Shown here: positions 23,560 through 33,449 of the stretch, in pieces | Layout of the letters: each line of letters starts with the position of its first letter | Numbering within the stretch: the stretch's first letter is position 1 | NCBI GenBank assembly: GCA_007258455.2 | Contig: VDFB02193867.1 | Coordinates: 568,978,656 to 569,042,655, forward strand | Length of the DNA stretch: 64,000 bases | Direction: 5' to 3' | DNA from: Sequoia sempervirens | Taxonomy: Eukaryota > Streptophyta > Pinopsida > Cupressales > Cupressaceae | Program-made: the position numbers and the translations under genes | The notes under the pieces: generated by a model | What the model saw: only the letters and a program-made list of their open reading frames with translations | The model's database searches: none | Told to the model about the DNA's origin: nothing

Positions 23560-23966
23560 ACTATTGATAGGCTATGTCAATTATTCACCATCTGGAGTAG
23601 CTAGCTGATATGCTTTAGAACCAAAAGAGGACATGATGATATAAGGACCCAGCCAATTTGGCTCGAACTTTCCAAGTTTTCCTCTGTTAGACTAATTCTT
23701 GGGATTTTGCATGAGGACCAAGTTGCCAATGTCAAATTTTATGACCATGACTTTCTTACTGTAGCTGCGACAAAGATGATTTTGATATGCCTATAAATGA
23801 TTTAAGGCATTATGTTTGCATTCCTCTAACATTTCCAATTCATGCAGTTGTGACTATCTATATTCCTCATTATCGACCAGACCCTTCAGGGAGACTCACA
23901 AAGATGGAATTTTAACCTCGATGGGAAAGATGGCTTCGGCTCTAAAGACCAAGGTAAATGGGGTGG
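23560..23966 (-). pseudogene. Tat integrase C-terminus of element D
   Basis: Minus-strand translation gives FPIEVKIPSLRVSLKGL, HELEMLEECKHNALNHL, RSYSKKVM and LGKFEPNWLGPYII, matching the end of Tat A integrase (LPIEIEIPPLHVSLKGL, RSYNHRVKP, KGKFEPN, LGPFVII). It is decayed by stops. The first codons at 23966 are the direct in-frame continuation of the coding sequence ending at 45479, once one copy of the CCACC target duplication is removed. Confidence 0.8.
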
Positions 23967-24837
23967 TGTAATGTTCCCATTACAGATAAGTGTTAATCTC
24001 AGCTCTCTAGCATTAAACTTTAAAAGTATTTCATTTAGTTCCATTCAAACTATTTATGTTAAGTAAAATATATAATAAATAATTATACAAATGTCTACAA
24101 ATATATTTATTAACCTTAAAGCATCAATTTACACTAATCTATAAATAATATTTGTTTGTAGCCTTAATCGACCACAGCCAAGCCACATCCTGAAGGGTCA
24201 TGTCTATATGGAAGGACACAACAAATACCTACAGCTAGTGGAGGAAATAGAAATAGAGTGACAGATGAGGATGGGAGGTATCAAGGAGGATAGAGGAACA
24301 TTGTCATATCACTCAGAGGATAAATAATAAAAGCATCGCATAGGAGATACAAGGAAAGAGAAGATCAGGATAGCGACAACAATAAGAAGTAGACAGACTC
24401 ATTTCTACCTACAGACTCTGCAAAAGGGATGTGGCAATTAAGTTATTTTCATAGGCCGATTATAGCAGATCTTCTATCGGGATTCAATATCATAGAGAGG
24501 CATCTTCATACCACTCTAGTATATATATTTATTACAGCGAACTCTATATTCATTAAGGATATATATATTTATATGTCACATATCTTTGCTCAAGTATATA
24601 CTGAAGAAAATCTTGTGGCTGTGTGCATACATTATAATTAAACACACCTATTCTTGAACATAGGTCAATACATTCATACAAAATTTGAATTACATATATG
24701 TATTTGCCTTATTTATCTTTGAAACAAATAATAATTAAAGAGGAACGTGTATCCAGTTTGGCCTTATCCAGAGTTACTTCTTTACTTCTTTACTTCTTAC
24801 TTAGAATTATCTTTGATTAATTTGAGAGGCCATCACA
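23967..24837 (+). repeat. 5' LTR of the chromovirus
   Basis: It starts TGTAATGTTCCCATTACA and ends GGCCATCACA. A reverse-oriented relative lies at 45480-46373. A TATATATA promoter candidate lies near 24520, with another near 24560. Confidence 0.85.
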
Positions 24838-24838
24838 G

Positions 24839-24851
24839 TGGTATCAGAGCC
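24839..24851 (+). other. primer-binding site, initiator tRNA-Met
   Basis: TGGTATCAGAGCC starts 2 bp after the LTR end and is a perfect match to the standard plant initiator-Met site. Confidence 0.9.
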
Positions 24852-24877
24852 ACTTTCCTATCGAATTGTAAGGAAAC

Positions 24878-26140
24878 ATGCAAACATACTACAAGAAAGG
24901 TACTAAGAACGACACACCAAGGGATGACACCATGAAGGATGAGTTATGGTATTACATGGAACAAACCAACAAAATACATGAGGAAACTAATCAATTGTTA
25001 CTTCAGGCCCTACAGAATATAAACAACAATCACATTCATGAAAATGTTGTCCAACAAAGGGAGATACCTCACATCACTCAAATAATGAGCAATCAACACA
25101 AAGCTCTGCACTAAGGCCCACTATGCCTCCTTTCATTCCAAGTGAAAATGACATCAAAGAGGAAGAGGAGCCCAACGCAACTAGCGTGGAGGACATTGCT
25201 CAAGCATACACTACATTAGATCTCGCTATTAAGAAGCACATATCATTCAAAGAATATTATGAGGTCAAAACCCAAACTAATCCAAAGAAGAGGAAGCACC
25301 ATTATGATAAAGACCTGAAATCAAGGATTAGTAAGATGTCATTTCCCTTCTTCAACAGATCCAGAAAACTTACTGCACGATCATGGGTCTAGAAACTCGA
25401 CACTTACTTATCCCTCAGCCCCATGACAGAAGAGAGTGTCATCAAATTTCCAATTCTCTGCCTATCAAGAATCGCTCACAATTGGTGGCATCATGGATTA
25501 ATTACTCAAGGCCATAAAAATGTGGTCACCTATAGTGAATTCATGTAGAAGCTCATCAATAGATTTGATCAAAAACACCCTGAGTGGTACTTCAAAGAAC
25601 TCACTCAACTCAAGCAGCATGGATCCGTAGAGGAATTTTCCAATGAATTCCAAAGACTAGCAGTCATGGTTCCTGACTTATCTCAAAGAAGGCTTACTTA
25701 CTTATTCATAGAGGGACTCAAAGAACAAATCAAGAATATAGTAAACCTGTAGGAGCCTCAAATAGTAGGGGAAGCAATTCAAAAAGCCATGAAGGTGGAA
25801 ATTAATACTCCAAGAGAAAAAAAGGAATGCCTCATCCAAGCCACCACCCAAACAAGATCAACGGAAAGAGATTCAAGGAAGGACTTGCTACTTTTGTCAT
25901 GAACCATGGGGACAAGGGCATTATTTTAGCAAGAAGGAAGCCATCCAACTAAAGGAAGAACTAAAAAGGAAGAACAAATGTTTCAAGTGCAAAGAGCCAA
26001 GAGGAGAAACCCATCAATGTAAGAGAGGGCAATTGCACAAAATAGAAGAAGCATTGGATGAGAAGAGTCCTATCAAAAGATCCAGGGGAGAATCGAAAGA
26101 GCAAGTATCCATAGCAGTCATTTCTCAAGAAAATGAACAG
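24878..26140 (+). pseudogene. gag: chromovirus gag
   Basis: The capsid region (ARSWV...KLDTYLSLSPMTEE, HNWWHHG, FDQKHPEWYFKELTQLKQ, EFQRLAVMVPDLSQ) is typical of Gypsy gag. Two zinc-knuckle-like blocks follow: CHEPWGQGHYFSK, degenerate, and CFKCKEPRGETHQC near 25979-26020, which fits CX2CX4-5HX2-4C. Several stops (mostly TAG) and at least two frame changes break it. A likely start is near the ATG at 24878 or 24932; the frame is too damaged to choose. Confidence 0.75.
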
Positions 26141-26680
26141 AGACCCTTTCCAATCAAAGGAACCATTAAAGGATAGAAAATTATTGCATTGGTAGATAGT
26201 GGGGCTTCCCACAACTTTATCAGCAAGAACTTGGTTTCAAAAATGAAGTTAAAGACTCAAAGCTTTGATGGTTTCAAGGTACAGCTCTAGCAAATGGATC
26301 CATGGATCAAAGCAATCAGATCATTCCACAGCTAGAAATCCAACTAGGGAATCATACCATTAAGGGAGAATTTTATGTTCTAAATTTGCAAAATGACGTA
26401 ATCTTGGGGATGCCATGGATAAATTCCATAGGACGATTCACCATGGATAATCCCAATTTAGAAATTTTCTTCAAACATCAAGGACAAGAGATCACATTAA
26501 AGGGATTACCAAATGGATCACCCAAAGTAGTATCATGTAAAAGAATGGAAAGGATTGTGAGGCACAGGCAGGGAGAATGGATAGCTCAATGCATGGTTCT
26601 AGATAAGTCATCAGCCCATGAACAAGTTGTTCACGTGGATATTCAACCTATCTTAAAAAAGGAACAAGATCTTTGGTGAT
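26141..26680 (+). pseudogene. chromovirus aspartic protease
   Basis: The catalytic motif IALVDSGASHNFIS lies at about 26188-26229, with the flap and hydrophobic core in VILGMPWINSIGRF about 60 residues later (LGM-PWI is usual in plant Gypsy proteases). A TAG precedes the motif and a frameshift separates the two parts. Confidence 0.8.
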
Positions 26681-26769
26681 ATCCCCCCTAGGCTCCCTCC
26701 AAAAAGGGGGTTTGAACACTCCATAGAATTAGAAGAAGGAGCATAACTGGTGATAACCACCCCCTATAG

Positions 26770-27980
26770 GCAACCCTAGAAGTTCAAAGATGAGATTGAA
26801 AAAACTATAAAAGAACTACTTGAAATGGGGCATATTCAACCAAGCAATAGTCCCTTTGCGTCATATGCGGTTCTAGTTAAGAAGAAGGACAATACTATGC
26901 GAATGTACATAGACTATAGGGCCTTAAATCAAAAAACTATCAAGAACCGATATCCAATTCTGAGAATTGACAAACTTTTGGATGAATTACATGGAGCAAG
27001 ATATTTTTCCAAAATTGATCTACGCTCAGGGTATCATCAAATCAGAATGAAGAAAGAGGATGTACCTAAAATAGCATTCAGATGTCATTATGGGAACTTT
27101 CAGTTCTTAGTGTTGCCTTTCAGACTCACTAATGCACCCGCTACCTTCCAATCATGCATGAATCACATTAAAAATTAAGGAAGTTATTGCTAATATTCTT
27201 TGATGATATCTTGATATATAGAAAAATCTGGGAAGAGCACCTCCGACACATTGAAGAAGTCTTAAGTATCCTGGAATCAGAATCTATTTTTGCAAAGATG
27301 TCAAAATGTAAACTTGGGCTAGAAGAAATACTCTATTTGGGTCACAAGATCAATGCAGAAGGGGTAAGCATGGATGAAGAGAAGATCAAAGCCATCAAAT
27401 AATGGCCCACACCCAAAACCCTAACTCAACTTAGGGGATTTGTGGGATTGTGCAATTAAGATAGGTGTTTTGTTAAAGGATTCTCCAAGTTGGCCGCTTC
27501 ACTCACAAATTTGACAAAAAGAGGTGCCTTTTTGTGGAATTACCAAGCACAACAAGCTTTTGAGTATCTCAAGGAAGCCATGAACACTTGCCCAATATTT
27601 TCCATTCCTGATTTCACCTTACCATTTGAATTACAATGTGATGCTTCTAGGGAAGGAATTGGCGCAATACTCATACAGAAGAAACACCCAATAGCATTTG
27701 AGAGCCACAAACTCACTAAGGCAGAAAGTCACTACTCAGTTTATGATAAGGAGATGTTGGCAATTATGCACACCTTATCAAAATTTTGTCATTATCTAGT
27801 ATGTGGGAGGTTTTTCATCAAAACATATCGCAATAGTCTACGGTACTCCTTGCATCAAAAGGACCTTAATGACTAGCAACAAAAATGGGTAATTCGAGTA
27901 CAAGCATATGATTTCAACATAGAGTACGTCAGAGGATCCAATAATGGCATAGCATATGCCTTATCAAGGTGACCCTATCT
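26770..27980 (+). pseudogene. chromovirus reverse transcriptase and RNase H
   Basis: RT blocks appear in order: [59 protein letters not shown] and the catalytic box, which reads FFDDILIY instead of YVDD. After TLTQLRGFVGL comes RNase H: FELQCDASREGIGAIL (first Asp), SHYSVYDKEMLAI (Glu), then GSNNGIAYALSR. One frameshift lies near 27180 and stops lie at 27400, 27460, 27874 and 27970. Confidence 0.85.
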
Positions 27981-28019
27981 CAACAATATCACAAGCATCT
28001 CAAGAGATTAGAAGAATGA

Positions 28020-29424
28020 TATTATTGTTGAATATGCCAAAGATACACAAACATCTGAAATACTAAAGGGAAGAATGAGGAATGAGGAATACAAAGTATA
28101 TGATGACCTTATCTTATACAAGGGAAGAATATTTCTTGTTCCAAATTCAAGGTTAAAGAACCGGATTATCAGGGAGTACCATGATAGCCCCTTGGCAGGA
28201 CACGAAGGATTCTACAAAATGTACAAACAAGTTAGAGAAGTATACTCATGGAAGGGTTTGAAGAGTGATGTACTCAAACATATACAAGAATGTATGACTT
28301 GCCAATGAACTAAGCTAGAACAGAACTTTCTAGCAGGCCTTCTATAGCCCTTTCCTATTCCCAATCAAAAATGGGAAAGTATCTCAATGGATTTTATAGC
28401 GGGACTACCCAAGGTGCATGGAAAGGATAGCATTTGTGTGGTGGTAGATAGGCTTTCCAAGTATGCCCATTTTCTTGCCATATCATCAAAATAAAAAGCA
28501 TCTCAAGTGGCAGAATTTTTCTTCAAGGAAGTTTTTTGCCTTTATGGAATACCCAGAACAATCATCAGTGATAGAGACAGTAAGTTCCTTAGCCAATTTT
28601 GGAAGGAATTTTTTAGGTTGGCAGGAACAAATCTAACTCCAAGCACAAGTTACCATCCCCAAATGGATGGACAAACAAAAATAGTTAACAAATGATTAGA
28701 AGGATATCTAAGGAATTATGTAACAGGACAACAGTCAGCATGGATAAAATGGCTACACTTGGGTGAGCATTGTTACAATACCACCCACCATATGTCAATT
28801 GGAATGATCCCTTTCAAGGCTTTATATGGTTATGATGCTCCTTCATTTGGACATCTAATCACTTGGGAGAGAAAGGTACAAAGTGCTCAAGATTTTGTAT
28901 AGAAAAACATTGATCTCATGAAGGCTCTAAAGGAAAACTTGCAGCAAGCTCAGAACCAACAAAAAATATATGCTAATTGTCATCACATAGAAAGATCGTT
29001 TGAAGTCATGGATTTATTCTTTCTACGGTTACAACCATACAAAAAAACATCAATAAAAAAAAATGGGTCTAAGAAGCTAAAGCCATGTTTCTATGGGCCA
29101 TACAAAATTGTAAGAAGGATTGGTGAAGTTGCCTATGAGTTAGAGCTACCCAAGCATAGTAAGATACACAATGTTTTCCATGTATCCAGGCTCAAAAAGG
29201 TCCTTGGGCAACAAGTTCATCCGTGCACTGAGTTACCTCTGCTAGATGAGGAGGGGCAAGTCACCCTTGAGCCAGAATTGATCATAGATACTAGAGAAAG
29301 GAAGTTGAGAAATAGGGTCATCACCGAATTCCTAATTAAGTGGAGGGGACTTCCTGAGGATGATGCTAAATGGGAAAGAAAAGAAACCATTGAGGCTTTC
29401 AGAAATAAACAAAGCAAGGAATGA
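28020..29424 (+). pseudogene. chromovirus integrase with GPY/F module and chromodomain
   Basis: The N-terminal zinc finger (H...H in EYHDSPLAGHEGFYKM, then CMTC) lies at 28165-28310. The DDE core has Asp in [10 protein letters not shown], Asp in TIISDRDSKFLS, and DGQTKIVNK in place of the usual DGQTE, so the third catalytic residue appears lost (Lys). The GPY/F module (CFYGPYKIVRRIGEVAYELELP) starts near 29088, with HNVFHVSRLKK after it. A chromodomain ends the protein (ITEFLIKWRGLPEDDAKWE, about 29320-29380). Internal stops are mostly TAG. This C-terminus would target insertion to heterochromatin. Confidence 0.85.
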
Positions 29425-29703
29425 CAAAAACCCTAAAAAATAAAGGGGAAGACAACTACTGTATAAAATACTCTTTATATAAGTAATAAATCAACTTTCT
29501 TATTAAAGAAACATCAGATATTGTAGCAATACAAGGTCAAGGGAGGGAGGAAACTAGTAATGATTGTTACAATCCTTCCCCAAGTGGCCAAGTAACTAAA
29601 AAAATGTAGTTATAATGATTGTTGCAACCTTTCTCCAAGATTAAAATCGGGTATACCCCAAGATTGGATATCTAAAAGATCTCTGGGGAAGTCTAGTTGT
29701 AAC
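29425..29703 (+). other. chromovirus 3' UTR with repeats, truncated
   Basis: No coding. Imperfect repeats contain GATTGTTACAA-type and GGTATACCCCAAGATTGGAT blocks, which recur at 46480-46757 in reverse. It ends GTAAC at 29699-29703, the likely target duplication of Tat A. Confidence 0.7.
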
Positions 29704-30913
29704 TGTAGACACCTAAAAATGGTCTAGAAAATCTAATTAATTAAATACGACTTATTTGATTAATTAACCTCAATTCATCTACTTAGTAAATAAATAGAAA
29801 TATTTATTTATATTAAGTTCACTATTAATTCTTCTATTTTATCACTTTATTTCCCTCTTAATTAAATAAACAAAATTAAATACTTTGTTTTATTTAATTA
29901 TTATCAATATTATTTCTTCTATACTTTATCCATTAATTCTATCTTAAATTAAATACACAACTTCAATAATTTGTGTTATTTAATTATCTCATCACATTTC
30001 TTCTTAATTAAATAAAGATATCTTAAAAATATTTAATTTAATTATCATATTCTTTCTATTTAATTTAATAAACAACTTCTATAGTTTGTTTTATTAAATT
30101 ATTTATTCTTCTTTTTCTGAATTTAAATAAATCAAAAATATTTAAATAAAAGCATAAATCACATCCCTCTATTCACTCACCAATAAAATTAGATTTTTTC
30201 AAATCTAATTAATTCAACTGACATTCACGAGAAGAGCCTCGGGGACAAACCTGCAGGAAATCCTCTCAATCTTGTGCCTCAAATCTTTCCTCCCATCTTG
30301 CCTAGTTTTTTCATGGGCAGGAACAATCCTCCATGCTCAGCTCCACCTTCTCATCTCATACCATTCAAATCTCCAGATTGAATCTCATCCTCTGTTGTGT
30401 TATCCCTGTGCAAATGTGCTGCCAGGAAATCTATATATATATAGCCTTCTGAAGCACCAAAATCATCTGAGAATCATCATCCTTTATGCAAACTTACTCT
30501 GCAGAAATTAGTACTCAAGCAACCAAGCAATCATTTAGCATTAGCATTTTAGTATCATCATATCATCATGGCATCAGTAGATTTCCTATCACGGCAGCAT
30601 AGTTTCTTTTTACTGGAGCTTTCATCCATCAGGCTTCATTTATAGTAGCTTCATATCATCTAGAATTCATTAGAAATCATCACATCACAACATTTAGCAT
30701 CCATTCCATTCTCTAGATAGGCATTTTAAACAGTTACGGTGCTTACAAATCTGAGAGCTTCTATAATTTGATAAATCTTTGGAGATAGGAGACAATGAGA
30801 CGCTTTCAGGATTTTTTGTGTTTTAAATTAGTTTAATTCATGTTTAATATTGATACAATGTTTCATTAAGAGGTGTATATAATTGTATTTAGTTTACATT
30901 TTCCACATCTACA
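29704..30913 (+). repeat. 5' LTR of Tat element A
   Basis: It starts TGTAGACACC and ends CATCTACA, 1210 bp. U3 (29734-30147) is a row of AT-rich inverted repeats. A TATA box lies at 30432-30443. The mirror copy in Tat B begins at 63524 and runs off the window. Confidence 0.85.
30432..30443 (+). promoter_or_regulatory. LTR TATA box, Tat element A
   Basis: TATATATATATA lies about 730 bp into the LTR and about 480 bp before its end, a normal place for the U3/R border. Transcription would start near 30460-30470. Confidence 0.55.
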
Positions 30914-30935
30914 TTCTAGCACCCACCGTGGGGCC
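30914..30935 (+). other. primer-binding site candidate, Tat element A
   Basis: TTCTAGCACCCACCGTGGGG directly follows the LTR. Plant Tat/Ogre elements often have a similar GGCGCCCACCGTGGGGC-like sequence here. The tRNA is not identified. Confidence 0.5.
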
Positions 30936-31000
30936 ATACCCCATGTTTTTAACAAGTTTTTCTGAAAAGTTTTCGTACAGGAATCTGGCATGATCCATTT

Positions 31001-31330
31001 TAGCGCATTCAGAGGATTTTATAGTGCTTTTGAGGACTGTTCTAGTGCTTTTGACGAAAATTATAGCGCTTCTGACGACTGTTCTAGTGCTTCTGAACAA
31101 AATTATAGCGCTTCATACGATTGTTTTAGCACTTAAATTTCACAATCCAGCATGGGTTAGCAGTATTATTCAACATTTGTTTAGCGCTTTTGTCTGTTTC
31201 TATAGCACTTCTATATGTTTCTTTAGGGCTTCTGTAAATTTCTATAGCACTTTTGGAGATTTCTATAGCGCTTATATTCATTTTTATAGCTCTTTTAATC
31301 ACTGTCATAGCGCTTCTGTGTAACTCATTT
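31001..31330 (+). repeat. 21-bp-spaced TAGCGCTT array, leader block 1
   Basis: Octamers of the form TAGCGCTT (or TAGTGCTT, TAGCACTT) begin at 31001, 31022, 31043, 31064, 31085, 31106 and 31127, then at 31182, 31203, 31224, 31245, 31266, 31287 and 31308. Each run of seven keeps exactly 21 bp; the runs are 55 bp apart. The 13 bp between motifs are poorly conserved. Confidence 0.9.
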
Positions 31331-32784
31331 TCTGGATTTGATGTGTCTGCGGCCGGTAAATTTCATTTCTTCAGTTGGACAAAAAAGAATCAATCTATGA
31401 TAGACACTTCTTTAGTTGGTTTAAAATGGATGAATCCTAGGATAGTCACATTTTCAATTGGACTAAAGTTTATCAATCTAGGGTAATCATCAAACATTTC
31501 AAATTTGGATTTAAAATGAACACCATGTCTTTTTGTGAAGCAATATCTTCACTGTGAAGCAACATCTTCACATAGATAGAAAAATTTTCATTTGGGCTTT
31601 AAAATTTGAACAAGTGGTTTATGTGTTTGAATGGTTGATAGGCATATGCTCTCCCCTTAACTGGGTGATCCAAAAATCCAGACTCATCCTTATTTTATGC
31701 ATTCTTCAAAGATTTATTACATCCTTTAGAAGGCCTGACGTAGTGGGAAAAATTACTCACCCTACGGGAACGACCTAAGTGGGTTCAAACCAAAGCCAGG
31801 TTTTTCCACCCCACTATAAAATTTAAAGTAAATATGGGGAAACACACTTTTTTCGGAAGGGTGCAAGATAACCATCCCTAAAACCTTTGTTCTAAAGGTT
31901 GGGAGGTCTCCTGACGGAGTCTATTATTGCCGCTCTGAACGGAAACCCTTTTTAAGAACCTAGTGTAGTATCCAGCTGAGTCAGTAACCAAACATTGTAA
32001 TATTCGCAGTGCAAGGGGAGGGAAGAATATTCCCTCAAGACACTCACCATATAATTTCCAAGGAATGTTTGCTCAGGGGATCTGGTATCCACTTCCATCA
32101 CCCTGAGTACATACCTAGAAAAGACAAAAACACGAGCAGGTGACATGGCTGTGTGAGTTGATGCAATTTTAAGTTGTGGGTTGTTGAGTATAACGATGAC
32201 CTTTTGACTATTAAAAGTGAGTCTATCTGAAGTTTCTTCTTGTTATCAAACCAGTGAAAATAGGACCATGCGTGGTTCTTTTGAACATACACTATTTGTT
32301 TAGATTACAACTCTTAAAAACAATTGTCTTCATTTGAGTGTTGTATATTCCAAAAATCATTAAAATTCAAATAAAAGATCATCCTAAAAAATACAAAATC
32401 ATACATGATTAGAGATTGGAAAACCACTAAGTTTTTCAAAAAATCTTTGGCCAAGAGAATCAAAAAACCCAAGAAAACACTTAGTTACAAGCATCTTTTG
32501 CAAAAATGACATTTCTTGTATTAGAATAGAAAGACATTGCTTCATCATAGAACATTCCTCCATAGATTCCATGATTTTGATAGGGGTTACACTGATGATT
32601 ATGTTGTAGAACCTTTGACTTCACGAGCCTATATTCAAAGAAGAGCTCTTTCATAGGCATCTAACCATAGCCAATGCATTCGTCAATCCTTCATTCCACA
32701 ACCTACCATAGAATACTCCACTAGACCAGATCAATTCTTATGGTAGACGAAAACCTTGGAAACCTTATAGTTAAACAAAAAATT

Positions 32785-33102
32785 TAGTGCTTCAACCCTC
32801 TTTTTTAGCACTTTAACCCTCTATTTTAGCACTTCAACAATTTGTTTTGGCACTTATGAACAATCTCATAGCGCTTCTATCACAACACACTACCAAACTG
32901 TCAGGGAATTCCAGTATCAACAGTTTAGTGCTTTTGCTCTATGTTTTAGTGCATCAACTGAATAACATAGCGCTTCTACTCTCTGTTTTAGCGTTGGTAC
33001 TCTATGTTTTAGCACTTCTGATCTCAGTTTTAGCGCAGATACACTTTGTTTTAGCGCTCATAAGCTATGATTTAGCGCTTCTATTTTTTGTATTAGCGCG
33101 TC
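32785..33102 (+). repeat. 21-bp-spaced TAGCGCTT array, leader block 2
   Basis: Motifs begin at 32785, 32806, 32827, 32848 and 32869, then at 32926, 32947, 32968, 32989, 33010, 33031, 33052, 33073 and 33094. Spacing is exactly 21 bp inside both runs. Confidence 0.9.
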
Positions 33103-33449
33103 CACAGAAACATAATATTCTACTAGTCAGACAAATTCTCCAAACCATTTTTACACAAAAAAAAAGTAGGTTCTTACAAGTTAAAATTGTTTACACAAAA
33201 ACTAGATCTTGAAAAATACAAAGTGTCCAAATCATCAAAACAAATCCTGGATTAGCGAGTCAAGTTTCCTCATCAGGAATTTTACATCCTACCATCACGA
33301 GATGAAAAACTCAATAATCAAAAATTTTAGATTAGCCTCGTCAAATAGAATACCTCATTCTATTGGGATTCTTCAAAAATAAAATTGACACTACCATCAC
33401 ATAGAAGATCTAAGTTCAGTGAGGGAAAAACAACAAAAAAAAAACTTGT

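Larger units (their letters stand above)
16294..23966 (-). mobile_element. Tat-lineage Gypsy element D, 3' half
   Basis: Read on the minus strand this part holds the integrase C-terminus (23966 down to 23560), a long non-coding region, the antisense PMD gene (18069-21037, plus strand), a purine-rich tract and the 3' LTR (17682-16294). It is inserted one base inside the LTR of element E; the adjacent 5 bp are TTTCC. Its integrase is cut at 23966 by the chromovirus LTR. The missing 5' half is found at 42597-45479 in the opposite orientation. Confidence 0.8.
23967..29703 (+). mobile_element. Ty3/Gypsy chromovirus, 5' LTR to 3' UTR
   Basis: Order is LTR, initiator-Met primer-binding site, gag, protease, reverse transcriptase, RNase H, integrase, chromodomain, 3' UTR. 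The C-terminal chromodomain defines a chromovirus. The element is inserted in the integrase of element D; GGTGG precedes its LTR (23962-23966). Its 3' UTR is cut at 29703 by the LTR of Tat A. No 3' LTR follows in this orientation; a matching 3' end lies inverted at 45480-46757. Confidence 0.85.
30936..33449 (+). other. long gag-pol leader of Tat A, no coding seen
   Basis: About 2.5 kb separates the LTR from the first gag ATG. Apart from the two 21-bp-spaced array blocks I see no gene. Open frames across the arrays (31024-31323, 32847-33212) exist because 21 is a multiple of three and encode hydrophobic 7-residue repeats; I do not regard them as proteins. Confidence 0.6.

Noticed and set aside
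30272..30511. 79-codon frame
   Set aside because: It lies in the LTR of Tat A across the TATA box; it is not a plausible gene.
31024..31323. 99-codon hydrophobic frame, and 32847-33212 with 121 codons
   Set aside because: Both follow the 21-bp period of the leader arrays; the first starts with a non-ATG codon and matches nothing.
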